64,000 nucleotides of DNA, taken from contig CAVQTR010000003.1 of the NCBI GenBank assembly GCA_963716685.1, positions 868,001 to 932,000 on the forward strand, written 5' to 3'. The notes under the pieces were generated by a model. It was not told where the DNA came from. It saw nothing but the letters and a program-made list of their open reading frames with translations, and made no database searches. The position numbers and the translations under genes are program-made. Below, in pieces: positions 51,144 through 60,588 of this stretch. Every line of letters starts with the position of its first letter. Positions within the stretch are counted from its first letter, which is position 1. The DNA comes from JALYXI01 sp963716685 (GTDB taxonomy: Bacteria; Acidobacteriota; Terriglobia; Bryobacterales; Bryobacteraceae).

Positions 51144-52295
51144 ATGGCAAAACTTTCCATTCGCGATCTCGATCTCAAGGGTAAGCGTCTTTTCATTCGC
51201 GTCGATTTCAACGTGCCTCTGGCGAACGGCGGCCAGGAAATTACCAGCGATAAGCGTATTCGCGCTTCCCTGCCCACAATCCAATACGCGCTCGACCAAG
51301 GTGCCGCGGTGATTCTCGCTTCGCACCTTGGACGGCCGAAAGGCAAGCCGAATGCCGAGATGAGCCTGAAGCCCATTGCCGCACGCCTGTCTGAGCTGCT
51401 CGGGAAAGATGTTCAGTTTTCGGCGGATTACGCTGCGCCGGTCCGGCCGGGAGACGTTTTGCTGCTAGAGAACCTCCGGTTCCACCCCGAAGAGGAAGCC
51501 AACGACCCGGGATTCTCCCGCCAGCTTGCCTCTCTGTGTGATCTCTATGTGAATGATGCATTCGGCACCGCTCACCGCGCGCACGCGTCCACGGTCGGTA
51601 TGGTGGCGTTTGTCCCCCAGGCCGCGGCTGGCCTGCTGATGGATACCGAGCTCACCTATCTCACGAAGGTGACTCAGAATCCCGAACCGCCGAGCATCTC
51701 CATCTTGGGCGGCGCCAAAGTATCGGATAAAATCGAAGTAATCTCAAACCTGGTGAAAATCGTTGACCATCTGTTGATCGGCGGGGCCATGGCATATACC
51801 TTCCTAAGATCTCAGGGACAAACAACCGGTAAGTCCTTGGTGGAAGAAGATAAGATCGCGCTCGCCGGTGATCTGCTTTCCCGCTACGGAGACAAGATCG
51901 TTCTTCCTACGGACCACGTTGTTTCGGCTGAGTTCCGTGAAAATGCGCCGAGCGAAGTGGTGAACCTGATACCGGACGGAACCATGGGTTTGGATATCGG
52001 ACCCGCTACGATCGACAACTTCTCGCGCGTGATCTCGTCAGCGAAGACGGTCATCTGGAATGGCCCAATGGGCGTGTTCGAGAAGAAGCCGTTCGATAAA
52101 GGCACAGTGGCAATCGCCGAAGCCGTGGCGTCTTCCAGCGCCTTATCGGTAGTGGGTGGCGGCGATTCCGAGAAGGCCGTCAAGAGCGCCGGTGTCGCGG
52201 ATCGCATCTCTCACATTTCCACGGGGGGTGGCGCATCGCTTGAATTCCTCTCGGGGATCGAATTGCCCGGCGTCGCGGCCCTTACTGACAGATAA
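51144..52295 (+). CDS. pgk: phosphoglycerate kinase
   Basis: A 383-residue enzyme: RVDFNVPLA, RIRASLPTIQYAL, SHLGRPKG, LLENLRFHPEEEAND, YVNDAFGTAHRAHAS, LGGAKVSDKIEVI, and the nucleotide end WNGPMGVFEKKPFDKGT and GGGDSEKAVK, all in the family order. It makes ATP from 1,3-bisphosphoglycerate in glycolysis. Slightly shorter than the usual 390-400 residues. It is not next to gap or tpi here. The last 14 bases overlap the M24 peptidase gene (convergent). Confidence 0.97.
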   Translation: MAKLSIRDLDLKGKRLFIRVDFNVPLANGGQEITSDKRIRASLPTIQYALDQGAAVILASHLGRPKGKPNAEMSLKPIAARLSELLGKDVQFSADYAAPVRPGDVLLLENLRFHPEEEANDPGFSRQLASLCDLYVNDAFGTAHRAHASTVGMVAFVPQAAAGLLMDTELTYLTKVTQNPEPPSISILGGAKVSDKIEVISNLVKIVDHLLIGGAMAYTFLRSQGQTTGKSLVEEDKIALAGDLLSRYGDKIVLPTDHVVSAEFRENAPSEVVNLIPDGTMGLDIGPATIDNFSRVISSAKTVIWNGPMGVFEKKPFDKGTVAIAEAVASSSALSVVGGGDSEKAVKSAGVADRISHISTGGGASLEFLSGIELPGVAALTDR

Positions 52296-53469
52296 CTAAG
52301 TCGCGCTGAATTTCGCCGGTCACGTGAGCCTTCTCGGCGTCCAGAAACATGTTCACTTCCGAACGGACGCCGAAGTCTTCCAGATAAACGCCCGGTTCAA
52401 TCGAGAAGCAGGTCCACGGAATCAGTTTGCGCTCGTCATGGATCTCCAGGTTGTCCATGTTCGCGCCGTTTCCATGTACTTCCCGCCCGATGGAGTGCCC
52501 GGTTCGGTGAATGAAATTCCGCCCGAATCCCCGTGATTCAATATGTCGTCTGGCTGCATCGTCAACTTCGAAACCGCGAATCAGCCGCTTCGCCTGAATG
52601 GCGCTTTGCACCCGCTGAATCGCCGCGTCACGCGCGTCTCGCACTACTTCGAACACTTCCCTCATTCGCTCCGGAGGCTGGCTTCCGCAGTACCCAGTCC
52701 ACGTAATGTCATAAAAGACAGCATCAGGCTCGTTCAGCTTCGCCCACATATCCAGCAGGACGAAGTCGCCCTGCTTCACAGGCGCACTGCCATGAACGGG
52801 AGGGCTGTAGTGCGGATCTCCGGCGTTCCGATTCACGCCCACAATCGGGGGGTTGTCAGTCACCAGTCCTTCTTCCGCAAACAGGCGCAGAATGAACTGC
52901 TGTACGGCATGTTCGTCGATCGCTTCCTCGGACCGAAGTGCGCCCGCAATCCTCTGAAACGCTTCCTTGCGAACACGATCCACTCGGCGGCCCGCCTCCC
53001 GGTGACTTTCGAACCCCGCGGCATCCAGGCTGGCTTCAAAATACTGAACGAGTTCCGCGGAGGTCACCACTTCCACCCCCGCGCGCTTAACCAGTTCCAC
53101 CGTTCCCGCGTCCACCATTGAGACATACGGGTTCTCACAAAACGGCGAATACTGCATGGCCAGGCGTCGCTTACCCCGCAATAGCGCCTGCACTCCATCC
53201 ACCTGTTCACGCCAGCTGGAGTAACGGGATTTCTCTCCCGGCAACTCCTTCAACACACCCGCTTCAATGCGATGAACTAAGCCGCGCGGTTCACCGTGCG
53301 CCGGAATCAGGTAATACCAGCGGCGCGTCACATGCAGGTCGGGAGAGAGTCCCAGGATCCGGTAAGCCAGCGCATCGCGATGATGATGATCAAAGAACAA
53401 CCAGCCATCAAGGCGTTGGCTCGTCAACTCCTGCTGGATGTGTTCCAGATTCATAGAGCTTTCTCCCAT
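52282..53469 (-). CDS. M24-family metallopeptidase (Xaa-Pro aminopeptidase-like)
   Basis: A 395-residue protein of creatinase fold: an N-terminal domain (about 1-150) and a pita-bread domain with metal ligands in LLDMWAKLNEPDAVFYDITWTGY (pieces LLDMW and YDITWTG), HRTGHSIGREVHG and SIEPGVYLEDFGVRSEVN. The metal Asp, Asp, His, Glu, Glu set can be assigned. It probably trims Xaa-Pro peptides. Codon 6 (MNLEHI) is a second possible start. It overlaps the ABC-type ATPase gene by 19 bases. Confidence 0.85.
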   Translation of the reverse strand: MGESSMNLEHIQQELTSQRLDGWLFFDHHHRDALAYRILGLSPDLHVTRRWYYLIPAHGEPRGLVHRIEAGVLKELPGEKSRYSSWREQVDGVQALLRGKRRLAMQYSPFCENPYVSMVDAGTVELVKRAGVEVVTSAELVQYFEASLDAAGFESHREAGRRVDRVRKEAFQRIAGALRSEEAIDEHAVQQFILRLFAEEGLVTDNPPIVGVNRNAGDPHYSPPVHGSAPVKQGDFVLLDMWAKLNEPDAVFYDITWTGYCGSQPPERMREVFEVVRDARDAAIQRVQSAIQAKRLIRGFEVDDAARRHIESRGFGRNFIHRTGHSIGREVHGNGANMDNLEIHDERKLIPWTCFSIEPGVYLEDFGVRSEVNMFLDAEKAHVTGEIQRDLVICQ

Positions 53470-54674
53470 TCGTGTTTACACCAGGTAATCTCGGCACGCA
53501 GGTCGGCCACACCCGCGGCTTGCCGCGTGCTGACAACTTCGAACGCAGTAACATCGTCCAGCCAGTCATGGCTGGAACCGTCGTCGTCCTGCGTTGCCAC
53601 CGTAAGAGTATATTGCTGCGGAGTCAGCCAGCAGTGGAAGCGAAAAGAGATTGTGATTTCCTCTCCGACTTCCAATCGGCCTAGACGGATTTGTTCGATT
53701 CGCGTATTCGTACCGAAAACATCCATGCCGATGCGAGTGCGAATCAAAATTCCCACCATCGGGTCTGTTCGTTGCTGATGGAAGCGAATCATCAGCCGGA
53801 CGGTGAGCGCCTGCCCGCTTTCTACCGCGCCGCAGGGCCGTTCATCAGCATCCAGCAGTTGTACGTTGAGGATTTCGCTCGATCCGTCCCCGTGCCGATG
53901 GCTCGATGGCACTTTGGATTCGCGCTCTTCCTTGCGCTCAAAATCCCGCTGCTTTTCGAGCACCATGCCGATGTATCGATTGATCACGTGCGTCGGTTCG
54001 CCCATCGCCTGTATCGTGCCATTCAACAGAAACACGGCGCGATGCGAAAGCTGTTTTACCAGACCGAGATCATGCGAAACAAACAAAATCGTAGTTTGTT
54101 TCTCCTTCAGCTCTTCAAACTTGCGGATACAGCGATTGGCGAAAACCGCGTCGCCCACCGCCAGTGCTTCGTCGACGATCAGGATTTCCGGTTCCACGTG
54201 AATCGCCGTGGCAAATGCCAGCCTGACGTACATTCCTGTGGAGTATTCCTTTACAGGACGATTGACGAACTCGCCGATTTCGGCGAATCGCTCGATCGAA
54301 GGAAGCGCCTGTTCCATCTGTTCGCGCGTCAGTCCCAGAATTTCGCCATTCAGAAAGACGTTCTCGCGGCCTGTAAATTCCGGGTTGAAGCCGGCTCCCA
54401 GTTCCAGCAGCGCCGCAACCCGGCCCTTCGCTACCACGCGTCCTGTGGTGGGTTGTAAGATTCCGCTGATGATTTGCAGCAGTGTGCTTTTCCCGCAGCC
54501 GTTGGGACCCACCAAACTCACGATTTCGCCGCGTTCCACCGAAAAACTGATGTCCCGCAGCGCCCAAAACGTACGATGCAGAGGAGCGCTCCCGAAGGGA
54601 AGCAGCTCACGCAAACGGTCAATGGGATTGTTGTAGAGGCGATAAAGCTTGGATACGTTTTGGACGTGCAGCAC
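53451..54674 (-). CDS. ABC ATPase of polysaccharide export (Wzt-like)
   Basis: A 407-residue protein. The N-terminal ATPase (about 1-240) has Walker A GPNGCGKST, the Q-loop-like AALLELGAGFNPEFTGREN, the signature YSTGMYVRLAFA, Walker B ILIVDEALAVGD and SHDL. The C-terminal domain (about 270-400) is a beta-sandwich of Wzt type that in O-antigen exporters binds the sugar end. The partner membrane protein (Wzm) is not beside it, so it must be encoded elsewhere. It follows the phage hub gene on the same strand. Confidence 0.9.
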   Translation of the reverse strand: MLHVQNVSKLYRLYNNPIDRLRELLPFGSAPLHRTFWALRDISFSVERGEIVSLVGPNGCGKSTLLQIISGILQPTTGRVVAKGRVAALLELGAGFNPEFTGRENVFLNGEILGLTREQMEQALPSIERFAEIGEFVNRPVKEYSTGMYVRLAFATAIHVEPEILIVDEALAVGDAVFANRCIRKFEELKEKQTTILFVSHDLGLVKQLSHRAVFLLNGTIQAMGEPTHVINRYIGMVLEKQRDFERKEERESKVPSSHRHGDGSSEILNVQLLDADERPCGAVESGQALTVRLMIRFHQQRTDPMVGILIRTRIGMDVFGTNTRIEQIRLGRLEVGEEITISFRFHCWLTPQQYTLTVATQDDDGSSHDWLDDVTAFEVVSTRQAAGVADLRAEITWCKHEWEKAL

Positions 54675-54729
54675 GATTGAGGTTCATCTGCAACGATACC
54701 GTGTGGTTCGGGCTTCGCACAACCGCGTG

Positions 54730-57700
54730 TCAAACTCGAATCACAACGGTAAGATCGCTGCCGGGAATCGTCTCTCCCACGGAAGTTAGGTCGAGGCTCA
54801 GCCGCGCGCCGGATGCCAGTGTGGGAAGTGTTAGCCCACTGACGGAGTTGGAAACCGTATCACCCGGATTGAAGTTCAGCGTGCAGAAGAGAGCTCCGTC
54901 CAAATTCAGGTTGAGTGCAATTCCGGCAGTCTGCGATGGCGCGGTATTCACTACCGCGTAAACGTCTCGGACCACGCGATCGGCTTCCAGCAGAATGTCG
55001 GGAGCTGCGCTGGACTGAATCGCCAAAAAGCCCGCAATCTGAAACGTGTACTGACCGCCGGAAAGCGTGCGAAGGCCCTGGTCAGGCGTAGTCACGAAGT
55101 CACCGGTCACCGTCGGGCTGTTGCCCTGCGAATTGGTGACATACAGCTGAACCGCCGCCACGCGAGCGTTGGGAATCGCAACCGAATAGCTCCAGTCGCC
55201 GCTCGCGGGTGTACCGAAGAAGTTGCGCAGGAACGGCACGATCGTGACCAGACTCTGCAATCCGTAGATTAAAGTGTCTTGATCATGCGACGCTGCAGCT
55301 GTCCCGAGTGCCCCGCGAACTACCTCCAGCTGCAAACCATCCGCCGAGACATTGCTGATCTGTAAGATTTCGGTTTCCATCTGAAGGAACGAATCCGCCG
55401 CGCCGGAGAATGCCGCGCTCAGAGTCAACGACGTGTCATCCTGACCGAGTCCCGCAGCCGCCGAAAGAGTCGGTGGCCCCAGTGTCTCGTCATAGTAGAA
55501 AAACGTATAGGTCCCGGACGTGATGCTCGATGTATTGGTAAGGTCCCCAAACGCGATAGCACCCAAAACCAGAGTGCCGCCCCGTAACGGCGAAAGTGAG
55601 ACGCCAAATGTCGGCAGCGCCGGCGCCTGCGCGTCAGCTGTCCGGATTCCCGCCCCGCCAATCTTCCAGCGAGTCAGCGGCGAAAGCTCATAAGAGCTCT
55701 CCGTATCATTACTGTTTGCAGACCGCCCGGAAATCTGAATCACGGCATTCGGCTGGTTCGGAATGGCGAACTGCACGATGTTCGTCGCACTGCTGGCGCC
55801 CGCCTGATAGCCCGACTGCGAAACGACGAACACGCTGCTGGCATCGAGCGCAATATCCCACGCACTTGCAAGCGTCAGCGTGTTAAGGGTATTCGAAAGC
55901 ACCACCCGCTCCTGCGACACTCCGGTTCCGCGGACCACGCGTACAGCCATCCCCGCATACTCGTTTGGGATCATCTCCAGGATGTCGTTCCCCACCGTCG
56001 TGCCTGATTGCAACGTCGCGTTCGCTTCGCCCTGCAACTCCATACGCCAACAAAAGTTTGCGTGGTCGAAGTTGGGGTCCGGCGGGAGCACAGGCAGCTC
56101 AGGCAGCCCGCTATCTGTAAAGCTCGTACCCACCGCGACGCCACTCGCGATCCGGTACAACTGGGTCGGATTGGGGCCGCGATAGACGTGGAATGACGTG
56201 GTCGTCGCTGAAAAGCTGAGACTCTGAAGCACCACCGAATTGGTCGAGGTCGTGGATGGAATCGCAGCCGGCACCACAAACGACAGTGGACTCTCATTGC
56301 CGCCCGCATCCACAGCGCTGACCGCGTAATACAAAGTCTGGTCGCCACGAAGAGTACCGCCCGTAACCGAAATCGCCGCAGCAAGACTGAGTAACGGAAT
56401 CGCCGGTGCCGAATTAGGCACCGCGCCCGGAGCAATGAAGGAAACGTTAGCGAGCAGGGTGGTCGTCCCATCTTGGGCCTGAGTGGAAATCTCTGTGATC
56501 CCAAACTCCAGATCGCCATCGGAGTTCAGATGCGTGCCTGTCACAGGGCGGGGAAGCCCGATACCGTAACCCGGCCGGCGCCTGCCATTTGTACCAGGCC
56601 CCAGCCCGTTGTCGTCCGAATACCAAATGTCGTCGTGGATGCTCGCGGTGATCGTGGCCGTCCGGTAGTTCGTCGTCGGCACAATCTTCACAATCCGAAA
56701 CGGCTGCCGCTCAAAGCCTTCCTTCAGATAAGTAACCGCGATGATGTCTCCCGGCGCTAGGCCCAAAGCTTTCACACTGGTCTGGAACTCGATCCGCACA
56801 TTGCCGTTGATGCTCTTTTCGAGATTGAACTGCAGGATCCGAGCAGCCTGATCGTAGTTGGCGATGCCCAGCGCGTTCAGATTGGAGTTAATCTCCTGTC
56901 CGGTGGTAGCAACGTCGTCCGCGTTCACCAGCGAAAAGCTGTCCTGCTGGTACTCGTTGAACGCGTCCTGAAACTCCACGGAGAACCGGTTCGGGCTGTC
57001 CGAAGCTCCGGACGATGTAAGGCGCACAGTCGAACTCCCGTCCGCGTTGCGCAGAATGCCGGACGTCCCGCTCGTTCCATCTCCGAATTCGTACGCCGGC
57101 CATCCTTCTTTCAAAGTGTCCGTGGCATTGCTGCCGGCCGACTTCGTTGGCTGCTGCAGAGCTAGAGTATTCTCTATTTTCAGCTGCAGCAGGCCGTTCA
57201 ACCCAAAAGTCAGATAAAGGCGTGACGAATTGCGGATCCCACGCAGCACGTCGCCGGCACTCCGTCTGGTTTGCTGCACCACATTGCATTGAAAGCGCGG
57301 AATCGATACCGCGTTGCCATTCAGGTCCAGCGCCGGTATCAGCTCGTCACAGTACGCCGCCGATGTTGCGAATGTCCCCAAATCAAGTTCGGCGTCAACC
57401 CAGCCGTTACGCAACAACAAGTCCAGAATGATCCAGCACGGATTATTGGAAAACTGGTAACCTGCCAGTGCACCATCCGCCCCATACTGGCGAATCTTCA
57501 AGCCGTTCAACAACACCTGAACACTGGGTAGCGTCTGTCCATCGTTGATACGATTCGGAACCACCACTGACAGGTACGCGATACTGCCGTAGGGGTCGCC
57601 CTGTGGCGTGCCGGCGGAGTTCGTGAAGTCTAGATTAAACTGGCCGTTGCGTGTGCCCGGGGTAACCACGTTGTACCAGCCGGTGCCCGTCATGTTCTGC

Positions 57701-58662
57701 CCCGATCGCCCCTGCGGGATCTCGATGTTGTTCACTAACACCGTCACTACGCCGGCAACCTCGCCCGTGCCAAGCAAAACTTCCATGCGTGTCAGGTTCC
57801 CGTCATTGCGAGCAAAAACGATGCTGGGCGAAAGCCACGCCGTGCCGTAAATAAGCGGAATGAAATCGTTATACCGGCCCTCGTTTACACTCACCGCGGA
57901 AACTTGCGTGTTCTTGCTTCCCGCCGCGCGAACCACGATTGTGGAAGGCACAAATTCGATTCCGCTGAATCTCCCAGTAGGACGGTTCTGTGAATCCTTA
58001 CCAAACATTCCCCGCGACTCACAATCAGTCCGTGTCAGTTGACACGTGGTATACGGATTCGAACCATTCAGATTGCCAACGCCGCCCGGGATGTCAGGCG
58101 AGTAACCACACGGATAATAGCGCGAGAACTTGCCCCTCGCTCCTCCATCCACCGCCTCCATCCTCTGGTCGGCGGTCTGCGGAAAGTCCCATGCGCAGCG
58201 TCTCTGCACCCTTGTGGCCGGCAAATACACGCGTTGCATGGAAAGCCGATTGATCGCACTGAGGCGGAACGACGTCTCCGTGATCAGTTCAGGAGCATTC
58301 ACCACGCCTTGGAACACCACCGCGGTGTCTGTTGCGGGCTTTCCCTGCACTAGATCAAAAAAGACAAACGTGGCAGTCAGCCGCGCGCCTTTGAAGCCTG
58401 TATTCCGTTCCAGCTCCGAGAAATACGAATCCGCATTCGCAAGGTCCAGGGAAAGCTTCGGAATGGAATCCACGCCCTGAGCCGAAGCAGTCTGCATCTC
58501 AAGCAGGTTATGTCTGGCGATTCGCCCCGCATAGCTCGTCCCATCAATCGCCACGGCCTGCGTACTCCAATGCTCCTCTGTACCGTCTGTCAGGACGCAG
58601 TCGAACAGCAGCACCGGAGTGTCGGGCCGGGCCAACTCTTTGTTTTGAAATATAGTGAGCAT
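54730..58662 (-). CDS. phage baseplate hub/tail tip protein (DUF2163-like start)
   Basis: A protein of about 1310 residues from the ATG at 58662 (MLTIFQNKEL); an upstream in-frame ATG at 58689 overlaps the previous gene. The N-terminal part (about 1-190) resembles DUF2163-type hub domains, followed by a host-contact part with YNDFIPLIYGTAWLSPSI and long beta-rich segments (about 300-640) and Fn3-like repeats (about 770-870, LYYAVSAVDAGGNESPL). It would form the central tip of a siphovirus-type tail. It lies last in the tail block and next to the Wzt-like gene. Confidence 0.75.
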   Translation of the reverse strand: MLTIFQNKELARPDTPVLLFDCVLTDGTEEHWSTQAVAIDGTSYAGRIARHNLLEMQTASAQGVDSIPKLSLDLANADSYFSELERNTGFKGARLTATFVFFDLVQGKPATDTAVVFQGVVNAPELITETSFRLSAINRLSMQRVYLPATRVQRRCAWDFPQTADQRMEAVDGGARGKFSRYYPCGYSPDIPGGVGNLNGSNPYTTCQLTRTDCESRGMFGKDSQNRPTGRFSGIEFVPSTIVVRAAGSKNTQVSAVSVNEGRYNDFIPLIYGTAWLSPSIVFARNDGNLTRMEVLLGTGEVAGVVTVLVNNIEIPQGRSGQNMTGTGWYNVVTPGTRNGQFNLDFTNSAGTPQGDPYGSIAYLSVVVPNRINDGQTLPSVQVLLNGLKIRQYGADGALAGYQFSNNPCWIILDLLLRNGWVDAELDLGTFATSAAYCDELIPALDLNGNAVSIPRFQCNVVQQTRRSAGDVLRGIRNSSRLYLTFGLNGLLQLKIENTLALQQPTKSAGSNATDTLKEGWPAYEFGDGTSGTSGILRNADGSSTVRLTSSGASDSPNRFSVEFQDAFNEYQQDSFSLVNADDVATTGQEINSNLNALGIANYDQAARILQFNLEKSINGNVRIEFQTSVKALGLAPGDIIAVTYLKEGFERQPFRIVKIVPTTNYRTATITASIHDDIWYSDDNGLGPGTNGRRRPGYGIGLPRPVTGTHLNSDGDLEFGITEISTQAQDGTTTLLANVSFIAPGAVPNSAPAIPLLSLAAAISVTGGTLRGDQTLYYAVSAVDAGGNESPLSFVVPAAIPSTTSTNSVVLQSLSFSATTTSFHVYRGPNPTQLYRIASGVAVGTSFTDSGLPELPVLPPDPNFDHANFCWRMELQGEANATLQSGTTVGNDILEMIPNEYAGMAVRVVRGTGVSQERVVLSNTLNTLTLASAWDIALDASSVFVVSQSGYQAGASSATNIVQFAIPNQPNAVIQISGRSANSNDTESSYELSPLTRWKIGGAGIRTADAQAPALPTFGVSLSPLRGGTLVLGAIAFGDLTNTSSITSGTYTFFYYDETLGPPTLSAAAGLGQDDTSLTLSAAFSGAADSFLQMETEILQISNVSADGLQLEVVRGALGTAAASHDQDTLIYGLQSLVTIVPFLRNFFGTPASGDWSYSVAIPNARVAAVQLYVTNSQGNSPTVTGDFVTTPDQGLRTLSGGQYTFQIAGFLAIQSSAAPDILLEADRVVRDVYAVVNTAPSQTAGIALNLNLDGALFCTLNFNPGDTVSNSVSGLTLPTLASGARLSLDLTSVGETIPGSDLTVVIRV

Positions 58663-58666
58663 CGCG

Positions 58667-59470
58667 CTATCCGTTCGTATACGTGACAAAGTTCAGGACA
58701 CAGCTGTTCTGGTTCGGGCCCGTCGCAGTGATCGCAAGCTCGTCGCTGTCAAAGCGGGTAGCTGGGTAGATCCCGCCTGCCAACGTCGTAGGCGTGTACT
58801 GAGAAGGCGCGGGTTGCGCATCCACCTGTAACCCGAAAACATCGAGCGATTCCCCGCCCGCCAGGGTCAGCTGAAACGTGGAAGTATCGCTCCCGCCTCC
58901 TAGGACGCTCGATAAGACACAATGTTGCCACGCGGGTCCGACAGCCGCCACACTGACAGCCGTCGCCCCGCCACTGCTGCGAATCAGCGTGACGCTTTCC
59001 GATGAATTGCTCCGCGCGTAAAAACTCCAGCAGCAGGTCACCTGACCCGGCATCGGCAGAGTCTGCCCGAAAGCAAGCCCCGCCGAGCTGCTGTTACTCA
59101 GCGTCGCCGCCCGCTGCGTGCCTAAGGGGTCCGCAGTGCCGGTTTGCAGCGAAAGAAGCGCATTCCGCTGCCACGCCGAAGCGTCGAATGTGTCGCTCCA
59201 TCCAATCAGATTGGCCACCGGATCAAAGAACGTAAACGACCCCAGTCGTCCCTCCATCGCCAGAAAGAACTCCGCGATTGCATCACTCTCCGCATCCGAC
59301 AAGCCCACATACGACAAATTCCACCGCATCGTCCCGGCATTGGGATCGGCCAGCACCACCCGCGACCCATCTTCCATCTGGTTAACGATCGTCCGGTAGC
59401 TTGTGCTCTTCTCAATCGGAAACTGAGTCAAAGCTCCCGTCGCGAGCTGGGGAAAGTAGGAAAGGCTCAT
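58667..59470 (-). CDS. tail protein, DUF2460-like with C-terminal beta domain
   Basis: A 267-residue protein. The N-terminal part (about 1-90: FPQLATGALTQFPIEKSTSYRT and FFLAMEGRLGSFTFFDP) resembles DUF2460-type distal tail proteins. The C-terminal part (about 92-267: GWSDTFDASAWQRNALL) looks like a lectin-type beta-sandwich found in tail fibres. It is a partial paralogue of the next gene upstream, sharing the FPQLxTGAxxQxP start. It overlaps that gene by one base. Confidence 0.7.
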   Translation of the reverse strand: MSLSYFPQLATGALTQFPIEKSTSYRTIVNQMEDGSRVVLADPNAGTMRWNLSYVGLSDAESDAIAEFFLAMEGRLGSFTFFDPVANLIGWSDTFDASAWQRNALLSLQTGTADPLGTQRAATLSNSSSAGLAFGQTLPMPGQVTCCWSFYARSNSSESVTLIRSSGGATAVSVAAVGPAWQHCVLSSVLGGGSDTSTFQLTLAGGESLDVFGLQVDAQPAPSQYTPTTLAGGIYPATRFDSDELAITATGPNQNSCVLNFVTYTNG

Positions 59471-59829
59471 CAGGTTCGGTTCTCAACAATCGTCAACGTT
59501 GTGCTGCCTCGCAGCCCTGCGCTCCTCACGCCCGCAATGCTGTCCTCCGCCAGGGAGCAGTTCGGATATGCATGCCCGTCCTTCGGATCGGTAAACGCAA
59601 AAACGCCAAAAGCACCCTGCGTGTCCGCCACAAACGCCTCCAGCGATGCCAGTTCAGAGTCATCCAGCAACTCCAGCCTGACTATCCACTCATGCAGCGG
59701 CCCCGGAGCCAGACGGTACCGCTGCTCGCTTCCATCCAGGAAAGAAAGAACCTGAGTCAGGAACTGAGTGGATCGGTAAGCCGGATACTGAACCGCCGCA
59801 CCCGTGCGCAGCTGTGGAAACGTCAACAT
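59470..59829 (-). CDS. small tail protein, DUF2460-like
   Basis: A 119-residue protein with the same start pattern as the neighbour (FPQLRTGAAVQYP), then YRLAPGPLHEWIVRLELLDDSELAS and FAFTDPKDG. Such proteins cap the tail tube end in siphovirus-type tails. Directly upstream the chaperone extension ends 24 bases away, so there is no tape-measure gene in the usual place between them. Confidence 0.65.
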   Translation of the reverse strand: MLTFPQLRTGAAVQYPAYRSTQFLTQVLSFLDGSEQRYRLAPGPLHEWIVRLELLDDSELASLEAFVADTQGAFGVFAFTDPKDGHAYPNCSLAEDSIAGVRSAGLRGSTTLTIVENRT

Positions 59830-59853
59830 CCGCTCTCCCCCGGGCTGGCTCGC

Positions 59854-60587
59854 TTATTGGCCGCGTCCAAAGTACCCTCGCCCCGCTCGTTGCTCCTGTA
59901 TGTCGTCATCATGCTCCGCTCTAAGTTCCGTATCCAGAATCAGGAAGGCTTCCGCCTGTCGCGCGCTCAGGTCCTCAGTCCTAACACCGCCCAGCCTCCG
60001 CCACACCGTGTACTCCTCGAGCCACGCCAGGCTCTGCGCCCGCACAACCGACTTCGGACACGCCGTTGTATGAACCTTCTTCCGCGTCCAGACAGGCCGC
60101 TCACCTGCCCCTTCGCCAACGCCAAGCCACGCGCAGCGCCGCTTTACGTCCAGTTTGTTCCTGCGGCATTCGTCGCAGTTCCAGCCGCCCGGTGGGGAAA
60201 ACTGAAAATGGAATGCGACGATTAGTTTTTTCTTTCTTGCTCGCTAAGTCCGCACTCAGCCTTCACCATCGCCAGTGCTTCCAGAAAGAGTTCTTCCGGA
60301 CCCGCGTCCGCTAGGCTGGCCGCTGATGCCGCCACGCCATCGATCGTAAATCCCGAGACAGCCTGCAAGCCCCAGCTCACATACAGTCTGTCGATCTCCG
60401 CCGCCAGGATCCGGGCCTGCATCTTGTCCCCCTCGGTCGATCCCGCCTCCAGAAACTCCATCGGAGCCGCCAGCGTGCGAATCCGCGTCATCAATTCCAT
60501 CCTTCGGCTAAAGGACATCCGCGCAATCGTGTAAACCACCCCCGGCCGCAGCACCGACGCGCAATCAACCGTGCTCTCGTAATTCAT
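59854..60587 (-). CDS. tail assembly chaperone, -1 frameshift long form (G-T type)
   Basis: The zero frame is read from the ATG at 60587 to the slippery A AAA AAC (60231-60225); after a -1 slip translation continues from 60225 to a stop at 59854, giving about 244 residues. The 123-residue extension has no ATG, GTG or TTG in its first 60 codons, so it cannot easily start by itself. It has Cys at positions 17, 20, 31 and 56 (Cys-x2-Cys, Cys, Cys), a likely zinc site, then a helical end. In lambda the G and G-T pair works the same way and helps tail tube formation around the tape measure. Confidence 0.75.
60170..60231 (-). promoter_or_regulatory. programmed -1 frameshift signal (slippery site and stem-loop)
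   Basis: On the minus strand the heptamer A AAA AAC (60231-60225) lies in the zero frame, directly before the TAA (60224-60222). Beginning at 60221 a stem of 8 bp (TCGTCGCA with TGCGACGA) continues through a one-base bulge into 5 more bp (TTCCA with TGGAA), with arms 60221-60209 and 60183-60170 and a 25-base loop. This is the usual pattern of -1 frameshift sites. Confidence 0.75.
60222..60587 (-). CDS. tail assembly chaperone, short form (G type)
   Basis: A 121-residue protein from the ATG at 60587 (MNYESTVDCAS); the frame is open further upstream but would overlap the tail-tube gene. It is helical (MELMTRIRTLAAPMEFL, ARILAAEIDRLYVSWGL, EELFLEALAMVKAECGL) and ends SEQERKN at the slippery site. 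Position directly after the tail-tube gene and the frameshift signal define it as a G-type chaperone. Confidence 0.75.
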   Translation of the reverse strand: MNYESTVDCASVLRPGVVYTIARMSFSRRMELMTRIRTLAAPMEFLEAGSTEGDKMQARILAAEIDRLYVSWGLQAVSGFTIDGVAASAASLADAGPEELFLEALAMVKAECGLSEQERKN

Positions 60588-60588
60588 C

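Noticed and set aside
59854..60045. Independent small gene starting at the GTG at 60045
   Set aside because: The same frame is open back to the slippery site and encodes the Cys motif; a start in the middle would discard it and has no ribosome-binding site evident.
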